Positions 10,452 through 20,831 of a stretch of DNA of 64,000 nt are shown piece after piece. The notes under the pieces were generated by a model, which saw only the letters and a program-made list of their open reading frames with translations, did not search any database and was not told the origin of the DNA. Source of the stretch: Gliomastix tumulicola (Eukaryota; Ascomycota; Sordariomycetes; Hypocreales; Bionectriaceae); contig BCHX01000007.1 of the NCBI GenBank assembly GCA_001599755.1, forward strand, positions 3,534,001 through 3,598,000, given 5' to 3'. The translations under genes were made by a program, and so were the position numbers. Every line of letters begins with the position of its first letter. Positions within the stretch are counted from its first letter, which is position 1.

Positions 10452-10778
10452 TATTTTCACAGGAGGCGGAGTTTTGTTTTGCGGCACGCGCTTATGGAAA
10501 TGGTACCCGAATGCAGATCATTGACTTCTAGGCGTCAACATGGAACAGGGTCAAGGACCCGGATCCAGCCTAAAGCATTGAAAGATGCTACATAAGTAAT
10601 TCATTTCGCTCGTCTATGGCAGAATTTCCGCACTCTTGATTTCTTCATTCTATCAAAAAGTAGTCTTGTTCGTTCATTCTTCCTTTCATGCCGGCTCCGC
10701 TCGGGTCTTCACCTTCTTTCCACCTCAGTCTGCCTCTCCTCCTTACAACCATATCTCGGCCTGTCGATACATTCGAAA

Positions 10779-12575
10779 ATGCGGCTCCATCGATATCTTC
10801 CTAGGGAGCTTTCCCCATCCCTATGCGCCCTTCTTCTGCTAGTCTCCCCCTTGGGGATGGCTGTGGGAGCATCTGCTCAGAACGACGACTGGATTCCCTT
10901 CGATCGAGACCAATTCAGCGGAAATGCCACCCTGGACACAGACGGAGACGTTCGACTATTCTGGAAGACCGGAGACGAATATTCGACATTCGGAGTCGCC
11001 TCTCGATCAGGCGGCTACCTTGCCCTCGGCTTCAGCGAGACTGGAGCGATGACTGGTGCTGATATGGCTGTGGGCTACGCGGACGATAATGGTGAATTCA
11101 AGCTCGAGAATCGCCACTCGACGGGCTTTGTTTTCCCAGAAGTTTCCGAAGATCAACAGAACAACATTCGATTGAAGGAAGGTCACCAGCAAGATGGAGT
11201 TACCGCGTTTGTCTTTGAGAAGAAGAACAATGCCGACTGTTTACAAAATCAAGTCAATGTTGCCACAGACTCGTGGCAATGGTTCATCTATGCATTCTCG
11301 GACGACAACACCTTCGCTCAGCATGGGCCTGGCAACAACGGCAAGAAGTATGTCAAGATCGGCACCGGCGAAACCGTCTCGGTAAACGAAGTTCGGAACC
11401 TCGACAACACGAAGAATTTCACACTGGTCCAGCCCGAGCTTACCATTCCTACCGACGAGACTACCTACTGCTACTCTCTTCACAAGATGCCGGCAGGTAA
11501 GAAGAACTATCTTCTTGCCGAGCGACCAACACAGTCGAGTGACCTGCTCCATCACTTGGTCGTTTATGCATGCTACGGCCTGTCTGACAATGATATGGAC
11601 ATGCTTGGCAAGAAGGCCAACTGTAATTGGGAAGATTTCTCCAACCCTTGCAATGGTTTCGTCACAGAATGGGCCCCTGGCATGTCCGGGCGTACATTCG
11701 AACCGGGATATGGCAAACCCTTTGGCGAGGACCACTACGAATACGTCATGTTGGAGACACACTACAACAACCCCGAGGGCATCGAAGGCGAGAAAGACAC
11801 AGCTAGCTATACCTTTCTCTACACCGACAAACCGGTCGACACTGAGATCGGGACTCTGACCCTAGGCGACCTCCAGGTGTCCGGCTGGTTCCTCGAGCCT
11901 GGCCAGGAGTTGGTCGCACATTCTACAGTCTGCACGCCTGAATGCACAGAGCGATGGCCTTCGGAAGGTATCACGGCCTTCTCCGTGTTTCACCATATGC
12001 ATTATCGTGGTCGCAATGCGCGCGTTCAGATCATCCGAGACGGCAAAGAAATCACTCCACTTTCATCTCTTCGCGACTTCGAATACGGCTATCAGTTCTC
12101 GAAAAGCTTGGATCAAATAAAGCTACTGCCCGGAGACAAATTCATCACCACATGCGAGTACGACACTTCCAAGGACACCGAGCCAGTGCCGGGTGGTCAA
12201 CCAAGCAAAGATGAGATGTGCTTTGCCTGGGTTGACTACTATCCAGCCAACAGTGTCCTCGCCTGTACGCAATACAATCTCGGCAATTCTACTCGAAACG
12301 CATTGAACGGAACAGTAGGCCTCTGCCTCGAGTCTTCCAGTGCCGACCCAGACCTTTACGACTCGAGCTTTCTCTCAGCCTCTTTCACGAACCTTACAGA
12401 ATCAGGAAACATGTGCAGTGTTTCAAATTCTACTGGGGGAGGATCATCTGGCAACGGCAACAATGACTCATCAAACAGTGGTGACGATGACTCGGCAGCT
12501 TCGCCTACTTCCTTTTTGAGCTCAAAGTCGCTCATCACGATGCTGTCACTGGGTGTTTTACTCCTGGCTTTTTAA
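10779..12575 (+). CDS. DOMON plus copper type II ascorbate-dependent monooxygenase (DBH/PHM-like), probably GPI-anchored
   Basis: Hydroxylates an unknown substrate with O2, two coppers and an electron donor. Intronless, 598 residues. Signal peptide at about 12-33 (core LCALLLLVSPLGMAVGASA). The DOMON domain spans about 38-175. The two-domain monooxygenase spans about 215-515. Copper ligands match the animal enzymes: CuH site His258-His259 (LLHHLVVY) and His328 (ETHYNNP); CuM site the HxH of HHMHYRG (about 406 and 408) and Met480 (KDEMCFAW). A Ser/Asn/Gly/Asp-rich stretch (about 555-580) ends in a hydrophobic tail (SLITMLSLGVLLLAF), the pattern of a GPI anchor, so the enzyme should face outward at the cell surface. 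It is divergent from the DOMON-b561 gene, a plausible electron source. The substrate is not predictable. Confidence 0.92.
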   Translation: MRLHRYLPRELSPSLCALLLLVSPLGMAVGASAQNDDWIPFDRDQFSGNATLDTDGDVRLFWKTGDEYSTFGVASRSGGYLALGFSETGAMTGADMAVGYADDNGEFKLENRHSTGFVFPEVSEDQQNNIRLKEGHQQDGVTAFVFEKKNNADCLQNQVNVATDSWQWFIYAFSDDNTFAQHGPGNNGKKYVKIGTGETVSVNEVRNLDNTKNFTLVQPELTIPTDETTYCYSLHKMPAGKKNYLLAERPTQSSDLLHHLVVYACYGLSDNDMDMLGKKANCNWEDFSNPCNGFVTEWAPGMSGRTFEPGYGKPFGEDHYEYVMLETHYNNPEGIEGEKDTASYTFLYTDKPVDTEIGTLTLGDLQVSGWFLEPGQELVAHSTVCTPECTERWPSEGITAFSVFHHMHYRGRNARVQIIRDGKEITPLSSLRDFEYGYQFSKSLDQIKLLPGDKFITTCEYDTSKDTEPVPGGQPSKDEMCFAWVDYYPANSVLACTQYNLGNSTRNALNGTVGLCLESSSADPDLYDSSFLSASFTNLTESGNMCSVSNSTGGGSSGNGNNDSSNSGDDDSAASPTSFLSSKSLITMLSLGVLLLAF

Positions 12576-13172
12576 TTTTCATAGAAAGACATCGCTCTTG
12601 AAATCCGACGAGCGCGCAGATACAGGCAGCCGTATCCAATCATCTGCGCTAGAGGGCATTCATTTTGGGCTTTCCCGTATACTTCAATTCCATCAGGTCG
12701 TTACCTTACCTAGTCATGCTAGTCAAGCTATTATTCTTATGTCTCCTAGGCTTCTCATACCAACTTAGAAGCCGTTGTTACTCACAAAATGCTGCACCTG
12801 ATCAACCAGGGTTGACTACTGAGCTGTTTCAAGCGTGCAATTGGTTCCTCCTTGCTGAGTCCTGCTATTGACAGTCCCGTGTGTGTTCTGACAGACTTCT
12901 TAGTGCTACATGTTCTCCGAGACACCGGCGTATATCATCCTCATGCATGAGTAAAAGGAAAGCTGGTAACGCTGCATTCAGATCGCCCGTATGAGTTGAC
13001 AGCAGCGTAGACCTCACATGCAATCACACACAAGAAAGCTCGGGTGAGGGGGTTAGACGCCTACGAATGACCTGGTGGAGAGGAAAATAAAGAGAAGTAG
13101 ATCTCTTGAAAGTATGAACAGAGCTTCGACAGAAATAGGAGCTCTGGATGAAGTAGGCTGGGTACCGTCTCC
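12576..13172. other. Convergent 3' region
   Basis: Between the stop codons of the copper monooxygenase and the alpha-galactosidase. No coding, RNA or repeat signal seen. AT-moderate, presumably both 3' UTRs. Confidence 0.5.
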
Positions 13173-14711
13173 TCATTCACTAGCCGTCGGATCCCACGAT
13201 GGATTGGGATGAGAGTTCTCACCTGCTGTCAGTGTCAGCAAAACAGGATCGGAATCCGCCGTGGATAAAGCTCGAGAGCACTTACGGTCCAGAGTATTCA
13301 ACCTAAGTGCAGCAGTGTCGTGCCTTTTCACCTTGACCGTCAAGCTCCCCTTCACAATATCTATATCCTTGCCGGTCCACATGTCGTGAACGACATATTT
13401 CTGCTTCTCCCTGCCCTTGAGGCCTGGCACATTCTTAAAGTGAACCGTGATTTTGCGATCTTGGTCGTGCGAATTGAGGAGGAAGAGATGGATGCCCTTG
13501 CTCGAAATCCCGACGTAGTGACTGGGCGGATGCAGCGTTTGGTTCGTCGAAGGCGGGATGCTATCTCCGTAGTCGAAAGGTCGTACTCCGGGTCCGTAGT
13601 ATGGATCCTGGTTGAATTCGATGAGCTCCTTAGCTTTGAGAATATCCAAGATGGGCTCCGAAATACCCTCAAGGCGCGTTCCAACAATGAGCGGGCTCTT
13701 GAACGCAGCCCAAAGGGCAAAGTGGCTGCGGCTTTCCTCGAGCGTCAAGTTGCCGTTCCCTACCTCGAGCATATCCCAGTCGTTATGGCCCCAGAAGTCG
13801 GTCGTCTCGTTCCAGTGCCTCGCGGCCTGGTTCACGATGGGCATCAGGCCCCAGCTGTAGTCGTACTGGCCCGCCCACTCTGGGTAGATATCTCCCCACA
13901 TGCGCCACGAGTGGCCCGTGTCATTGCCCCAGCGCTCGACATGGGCATGTCCCCAGGCGCAGAGAGAGTATTCAAAGGTGCGGTTCTGGGCGAGGAGCGC
14001 GTCGCGCATGCGGCGGAAGCGGTCGGCCGACTTGGAGTCGCCGTAGTCGTAGCCAGGGGGTGGAATGGGATTGTCTGCGAGCTCGGGAGCATACTGGTAC
14101 TCATCGACCCATTCGCTGGGAACATTGCAGTTGTCGTACTTGAGGTCTGCGCAATAAATTAGCCGGCGTGACTGTCGATTAGGGGTGAGGGCGACGGACA
14201 GTCAATTCCCCATTCGGCCCAGGCAGCCGCATCAATGTCCTCAAAGCCAAGCGATCCCTCAAATCCACCACAAGTGAAGGTGCCTGGAGAAGAAACCATG
14301 AGATGACCGACTGGAAACAGTTCCGTTTCTTTGATGATCGAACATACCTGCATCGCCATAGATGCCCAGTTTCAGGCCTTTGGCATGCACCTTCTCAGCC
14401 AGGCCCTTGATGCCCCCAGGAAATTTCACGTAGTCGGGAATGATCCGACCCGTGGCATTGTCACGGCGCAGCTCCTTGTTGCTCCAGCAGTCGTCGATAT
14501 TGACGTAGTTATACCCCAGGTCTTTGAGGCCGTGTTCGATCAAGAGATCAGACACTCGCAGGAAGACATCTTCGGTGATGTTGCAGGCGTACTCGTTCCA
14601 CGAGTTCCACCCCATTGCAGGAAGTCGGCCCGTTCCATCCGGGTTTACCAGCGCAGAAGATGAGGCCATGGTAGCCAGCATCGGCACTGTCAAGCCAAAT
14701 TCCGCCCGCAT
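13173..14711 (-). CDS. GH27 alpha-galactosidase
   Basis: Removes terminal alpha-1,6-galactose from galactomannan or raffinose-type sugars. Exons 14711-14348, 14283-14200, 14146-13286 and about 13225-13173. Family motifs in order: GWNSWN (34-39), DDCW, YGDAG, TCGGFEG, YLKYDNC with the nucleophile Asp154, and FWGHNDWDMLEVG with the acid/base Asp about 274; the usual NDPDM is NDWDM here. The N-terminus (FGLTVPMLATMASSSALV) may be a signal peptide, making it secreted. The last intron (13226-13285) is 60 bp, lacks an in-frame stop and ends in a CAGCAG acceptor. Spliced, the protein has 453 residues; unspliced it has 473, with the same reading frame either way. The C-terminal beta-sandwich is complete. 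Confidence 0.93.
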
Positions 14712-15983
14712 AGTGTTTGAATTTCTTGTGGGAAGATTATGGGAAGAAACGTATAGGAGAAGGAACGCAGACTTTGAGAGTCAACGAATGTGCTGAATGT
14801 GGAAACTGGAAAGAAGCGACGGGTTTATAGAATTCTGGTTAAACACGAATTGTGCCAAAGTCCCTGATCGTCATAGATTTCTGCCAATTAATGCACTTCG
14901 GTGTAACTCAAACAGCGACGGCTCCTCTAGCCGAAGGACAACACAACGGCCGACGAGCTCCCGTTACCTCAATCAAGATCAATTCCCCTCCTTTCATGCA
15001 TGGTAAACCAGGAAGTGCCACGATCGGGTGGACCTATCCACCGGCATGCTTTGCCGCTGAACGAACTCCGTAGGCCCTTTGAAAGCCTGGCAATACGGTG
15101 TGCGGGCAGATCTCTGATTGACGGAATACAGGCCTCCCACCTTTTCACATGTGTGTCCGTGGCAATCACTCCGCACAAGAACAGTAGTACCACCCGTGGC
15201 ATTCCAGGGGTTGATCATGCCAATAAGGGGTAGCCAGTTCGTACATGGCCCTGTTTGACGCTTCACTACCTTGCAGCTCTAGCCTTGAATACTGGGCTCG
15301 CTTTGAGTATAAAGATGACCATCGCGGCCCATCGGCGAGCTACCCGTCAATAGCCCCTGTGTGGCTTGCGTAGAGAATGGGCTTGCGAAGCGATGAAATG
15401 TGACCAGCAGTCGTAAGGTACAAACATATTGTACTCCGAATCACTGCATGGGAACTCGTGATACTAGCGCAGTTAGTTCTCTTTTCCGAAATATCTCTTC
15501 ATTGACATAAGTCGTGTGAGGCGGATAAGGGGGAGCTGGGGGCCGGTTTAGATGACCCGTGCCTTTTCCCCCCAATACCCAATACTCGCAAATTGTTGGG
15601 GAAATTCAACTGTGACCATGTTCGGGCCAGGGACAGATCGGGTAACTCGGGAGAATGAGCTTCCGCTTGCACCACTTACCGCAATTGGCACTGGACCGAT
15701 CGACCTTTACTCCTACGCCGTGAAGCCATGGGGGATGGTCACATTACTATTCAATTGGGAATCCATCCATCTATTCTATTCTTGTCTATCAAATAGGTCG
15801 AGACCGGGCTTGACAGCGCTCGCTTCAGTCCTCATTACGACCCTCGCTAGTAACCTGATGAGACCTTGGTAAGACTCATTCCACCTCGCGCCTTGATTTA
15901 AATTTAATGGGCGTCCATCCTGGGGGAATTAGAAGAATGCTTTCGACCCCATGCACGCCATCTGCATCTTACAGCTTCTGTAG
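14712..15983. other. Intergenic, 1.27 kb
   Basis: Holds the GH27 promoter and the 3' flank of the MFS gene ending at 15984. Open frames here (such as plus-strand 15552-15872) show no domain and no splice-supported extension. An AT-rich palindrome, ATTTAAAT, lies near 15896-15903. Nothing else recognised. Confidence 0.45.
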
Positions 15984-17822
15984 TCAGGCAAAATCGACCT
16001 TGCCGAGGCCACTGTTTCGAATCCTCTCCCCAAACCTCCAGAAAACGAAAGGAACCGGAGCAAATGCAACCGCAATGAACCCCAACAGAGACGTGCCCCA
16101 TCCAACACCAAGAGAATCGTACATGCTATGGCCTGCTAGGGGAAGGAGTGTCCCGAGCAAGGACCGAGAGACAATGGCCGCAGCCGAAGCCGAAGCAGAG
16201 TAGATTGTGTAAGCATCGACAAGATATGCCAAAGCTGGCATCTAGGGAAAAAGTCAGCCGGGGCGTCTTATCCTGCCATAGTAGACTTCTCAAACTTACA
16301 AGTATCGTGAATGACGCTGCGCCGAGGAGCGCCGACCCGATAATGGGCACAATCCAGTGCAACTCCTTCTCTGCAGACCACCCGTACAGGAATAACCCCA
16401 CTGGTGCGAGAACAGCGCCCACGAAGAGGAGAGGGAGGCGATACTCGGGTTTTGCAGCTCCTCCGTTCTTTTTTCGTAGATAGATGACCAGTCGATCGGA
16501 AATGAGGCCGCTGAAAACGAGGGCAACGAGGAACCCAACGCCAATGCCCAGGTAGACAAGACCTACGGCATTTTTGGAAAATCCATACTGGCCCTCAAAT
16601 ATACGAGGGAATGTGGTGAACATGAGATATTGATAGCCGTATATGAGGGCCATGTATAGCGACAGGAGAAGAACGATGGGCGCGAGGAAGAGCATTTTCA
16701 GAGGTCGTGTGATGGAGACATAAAAAAGCTCTCGTGGTGTCTGGTCCCTCCTTTCAAGGGCAGAGCGAAGGGATGTATTACCGGTCTGCTTTCTCAGGCG
16801 CTTCGCTTTTCGTTGTAGGATCGTGACGGCGTACGATTCGTGCAGCAGTAAAAGGCTGAGTAAAAAAGCGGCAGCGGCCTAATGAGGTAAATGTAAGTGA
16901 CCTTTTTGCTCTACACATGAATGTGCTGGGAAGCCCTTACCAGAATTGACACGAGCCAAAATGTCCACCGCCAACCCATGGCTGGAGCGAGATACCCAGC
17001 AACTATAATCATCGTAAGCTACACTCGATGGTATGTTTTGGTCGGCTGGGTCTCACTCAATGGACCAACTGATGGTCCGAGAACAGGTCCCATGACCCAA
17101 CCCATCATCGCGATCCCTCTCTTCTCGACTGGCACCATGTCTGCGATTGTGCCCGCCCCTATGGTCATCGGAGCGCTTCCAAAGAGCCCGGTCAAGAAGC
17201 GGAAGATAATCAATGCGCTGATATTATTGGCGAGAGCACACGCAATGCTCCAGATCAAAAATCCAAGATTGCAAACGTTGTAGACTATGGAGCGACCGTA
17301 GAGCTCGGAGAGAGGGGCGAGAATCAGGGGGCCGAACACATAGCCCAAGAGGTAAATAGAGGTAATCAAAATTCCCACAGTCGTGTTGGTGGACTTGAAC
17401 GTTGCCATGATATCTTCGCTCGTGGGTGAGGTGATGGTTGAACCGAGTGGCCTGTTTATTAAGTCAAACCACGGCTTCACAACACGATGGGCAGAAAAGG
17501 AGACTCACGATAGGAACGAAAGAATTGAGGCCATGAAGATAGCTGTAAACTTCTTCGCTGTAGGCCAGTTCAACGGGTTCTCGGGATCGTTGGGGCCGTC
17601 CCAGTCAACGACATTGGGATCTGTCGATGTGCCGTCCTCCTTTGTAAATGCGGCACTTGACGGTAGAATTTTGTCGGCAGAGTGCCTCTCGAGATCATTT
17701 GCAAAGGATTGAGAGCTGTTGTTGTGGCTACTGTCGACCTTGGATGAAGACGGGAGTGATATTCCATGCGCCTCCGGTGCTGCCTCCAACTCAGAAACTG
17801 CGAGAGCACCTCGGGCACTCAT
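15984..17822 (-). CDS. MFS transporter, drug:H+ antiporter (DHA1) type
   Basis: Exports small organic compounds; the substrate is unknown. Five exons join in frame (17822-17509, 17451-17057, 17002-16941, 16878-16300, 16241-15984) to 535 residues with about 12 membrane segments. Matches to the fungal DHA1/polyamine-fluconazole group: a long hydrophilic N-terminus, WDGPNDPENPLNWP before segment 1, then LGSTITSPTSED, LSELYGRSIVYN, FLTGLFGSAPMTIGAGTIAD and MGPVLGPSVGPLIAGYLA. A Met at 17900 is in frame upstream, but the Met at 17822 gives the usual N-terminus. The 62-bp exon 3 encodes the short WRWTFWLVSIL segment. Head to head with the Zn2Cys6 gene at 18529, so possibly its target. Confidence 0.92.
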
Positions 17823-18528
17823 GTTAAAATTTCGACGATATATGCTCAGGGACGATTGATCGAAAATGGAAGTATTCTTTTGCAGCCAAGTACAGACCAC
17901 CAGGTTTTATTATTGTACTAATCTTATGGAAGCTTGACTACGGAATCTCCATGGACACACCGTCATACGACGCTCTAGGCATAAATTTCCAATGCGTATC
18001 AGGTACTGGCAGGGGCACCCCGGCCCCACTATGAGGTACTCCCCTGAGCTCAGCTGAATGCTTCACCTCTATAATCTGGTAGCTTTACGACTAGAGAATA
18101 CTCTAATGCTCTTCAAGGGTTAAAGCTTAAGTACTAGAACCCTATTCCCAGAACTAAACATCTTGATGCAATATTATTCTCATTTTTAGCTGCTGTAATA
18201 ACATGAGATGAGAGAGGATTAACGAATCTCCGCTCCGGGCAGTACTGATGGGCAAGCTTGAAGCGCCCCTCCAGGTACCCAGCCCACATTAAAATATTCT
18301 GCCTATTACCTCATACGACAAGATGTAATCCTCAATTGTCACTGGAAGCACTGTTGCCACTTGGGTCCGTGCGCTTATGTAAGGGGAGGACAATCCGTGG
18401 AATGTCCGGTCACGCTCGCGGAAGCTCCACGGACACTCCATCACCACTTCCCCCCCCCGCTCACCTTACTGATAGTTGAGCTGGCAATCTTCCTCTCCAT
18501 GCTAAGGCCAGCACTACGTTGATCAACG
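17823..18528. other. Shared promoter of MFS and Zn2Cys6 genes
   Basis: A 0.7-kb divergent intergenic region. A run of nine or more C lies near 18449-18459. No gene or clear operator seen. Confidence 0.45.
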
Positions 18529-20714
18529 ATGCCTAAAGGCCAACAGAACAGCGACTCACCGCGCCAACGACCAGTGTCTTGCCAATCCTGCAGGACTCGC
18601 AAGTTGCGTTGCAGCCGGACACAGCCTTGCACAAACTGTGTCTCCCGCAGCATCGCGTGCACCTGGGGGCATCCTGTTCTGCCAGCTAGCAGCACCAGTA
18701 CTTCTGGTCCTTCCACGAATTTGGACATCATTGATCGGCTCGAACGAATCGAAAGTCTGCTTGTGACTCAGAGAGCAGAGACCGACGCACACCAACATTG
18801 CGGTGATGGACAACATTCTGAGCAGGCCATCGCGTCTCAGCTCCTGCCACCACAAACTTCATCTTCGCCCCCGAATCTCCTACTCCGTATATGTTCTTAC
18901 GACCACGTTGCAAAAGCCCCGCAATATGTGGTCTCTGACGGCCATAAGCTCTCCAGATGTATCTGGCTCCCTCGACGCTCCGAAGCACAAATTCTCTTGG
19001 AAAAGTTCACGTCCATTGCACATCACTTTCCCTGTGTCACTCGCCTTACCTCTCTTCCGTCCATCTTTGAACAGGTCTATGCCGACATAGACCAAGATCG
19101 TCAATGGAAACCAAGCCAGGTTGTATTAGTACTGAGCATCTTCGCTGCAGCAACATATTCTTGGACCAAGGGTGATAGTTCATCTAGTCTCTTCTCTACT
19201 GTCGCGGAAGCCACTGAGCAGACCTTATACTGGAATCGAGTTACTGAGGACGTAGTCCACATGAACTATTATTCTATCCCGAATAGCAGCATGGAGATTA
19301 TCCAAGGGACCGTCATTATTGGATTCCTCGCGGCACATGTCGACAGCTTGCACAAATATCGCGCGTTGTTGGGCGACGCCATTCGTTTTGCTCAAGAGCT
19401 CGGCCTCCATCGTATCGATCATCCAGCCAATGGAGCCATGGCAAGCTCGGCCGACGCAGAGATTGGACGGAGGATATGGTGGTATCTATGTTCATCTGAC
19501 TGGTATGTTGTTACTCCCATAGCTTACTAAAGGCTAGATAGATACTGACATGCCACTCTACTAGGAACATGGCTGCAAGAGTCGGCAGTATGACCAAAGG
19601 CATCTACTCCTGCCATCTTCGCCATATGATCGTAAAGAAGCCTCTCAACATCAACGATGACGAGATATTCGATGGAATGAGTCGTGATGAACGACCACTT
19701 TCTCAACCGACCAGTATGTCATTCTCGATACAGAAGATTCGGCTTGCCGAAATATCCCGCAAACTTGTCGACCGAAGCCCGCTCGACATGGCCGCAACAT
19801 ATGCAAGCAGCGATCCCCTGAGCCATGAGGCTGTCATGGATCTGGACGCGGAACTACAGGAACTCATCAACAACTTGCCAGCGTTCCACTCTTTGTCCCA
19901 GTCGGCCCTCGTCGAGACATACGGACTCAGCCAGGCGCAAGCGGGCAATATTGCGTTTCAGGGCAGGCTAACATACATCTTAATCTATGTGCAGCGGTGC
20001 AAACTTCACTTCACATTCCTCTCCCGCAGTCTCAAAAACCCAATGTATTCTTCATCGCGTGAGGTCTGCGTCGAGCACGCTCGCCTTATTATACAGTCTG
20101 AGATTTGGCAGGCAGGCGACTCATCCGACAATATGTTGATGCAGTTGAAGCTCACCGAACTCTTGATTGGCATCTTCTTAGCATGCATTATTCTCCTCAT
20201 GCATGTATCCAACAACTCGCATCCCGCACAAAACAACGACGAGCGAGAGGAGATCTGCCAGTCGTTCAAAATCATCAATGCAACGAAGAATAATGGGACG
20301 GAACAGACAGCCAAGATCATCGACTCGATGGTACGTCTCTTGCGCAAGAATAGTTTGCCGGCAGCAGACCAGCAGCAGCAGCAGCCACCTCAACAACCAG
20401 ATGTGGCGGACAACAATACTGGCACCAATGGCAACGAGCAACACCACGGAGAGCAGCCTCCTATGGAAATGGCCCTTGATATGAGCGGGGAGTTTCAGTA
20501 TCACGCCAGTCCCTCGCAAAACTTCTCTGACTCTTTTCTTGGCCATTTATCAACCGACACTGACTTCGATTTATGCGACCCAGTTGGGGTCACGTCTGAT
20601 GATGGCATTTCGTCTTACTGGAATGATTTCACCGAGAGTTTTCAAGATGGAACAAACCAAAGCAACTTTGATTGGGAGGCCATCTTCAGAGATCTGGACT
20701 CTTCATTTGCTTGA
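18529..20714 (+). CDS. Zn(II)2Cys6 transcription factor
   Basis: Two exons, 18529-19502 and 19565-20714, join in frame (GTATGT to TAG, 62-bp intron) to 707 residues. The zinc cluster near residue 17 reads CQSCRTRKLRCSRTQPCTNC with the last Cys in RSIAC, spacing C-x2-C-x6-C-x5-C-x2-C-x6-C. A linker follows (IDRLERIESLLV, probably a coiled-coil dimer helix at about 68-80). The fungal-specific domain spans about 165-420, with LHRIDHP, GRRIWWYLCSSDW and RVGSMTKGI. The C-terminus has a poly-Gln/Asn segment (residues about 600-640) and an acidic tail rich in Asp and Phe, typical of activation regions. It starts 0.7 kb from the MFS gene and ends 117 bp from another Zn2Cys6 gene in tail-to-tail order. 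Confidence 0.92.
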
Positions 20715-20831
20715 ATGTTCTTTTCAGTTGAGGGCAGTGTACTGATTATTCTATTCAATGTCATAGGCCGGAGATCATCCGTCTTCTTCTCACATAAGCA
20801 TGTGATCACGCAGTTGCGTTGAGGCACGGTG

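Larger units (their letters stand above)
9855..10778. other. Bidirectional promoter of the DOMON pair
   Basis: A 0.92-kb region between two divergently transcribed DOMON genes. It holds a 12-bp direct repeat (10140-10165) and a GC-rich patch with three CCG-N-CGG sites (10394-10451). Short open frames in it have no domain and look fortuitous. A pyrimidine-rich stretch about 10655-10745 precedes the start at 10779, as is common before fungal start sites. Confidence 0.6.

Noticed and set aside
15552..15872. Plus-strand open frame of 106 codons between GH27 and MFS.
   Set aside because: Low-complexity reading, no family match and no splice partners.
20341..20400. CAG/CAA repeat as a trinucleotide expansion locus.
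   Set aside because: Only a short Gln run within the activation region of a regulator; ordinary for this family.
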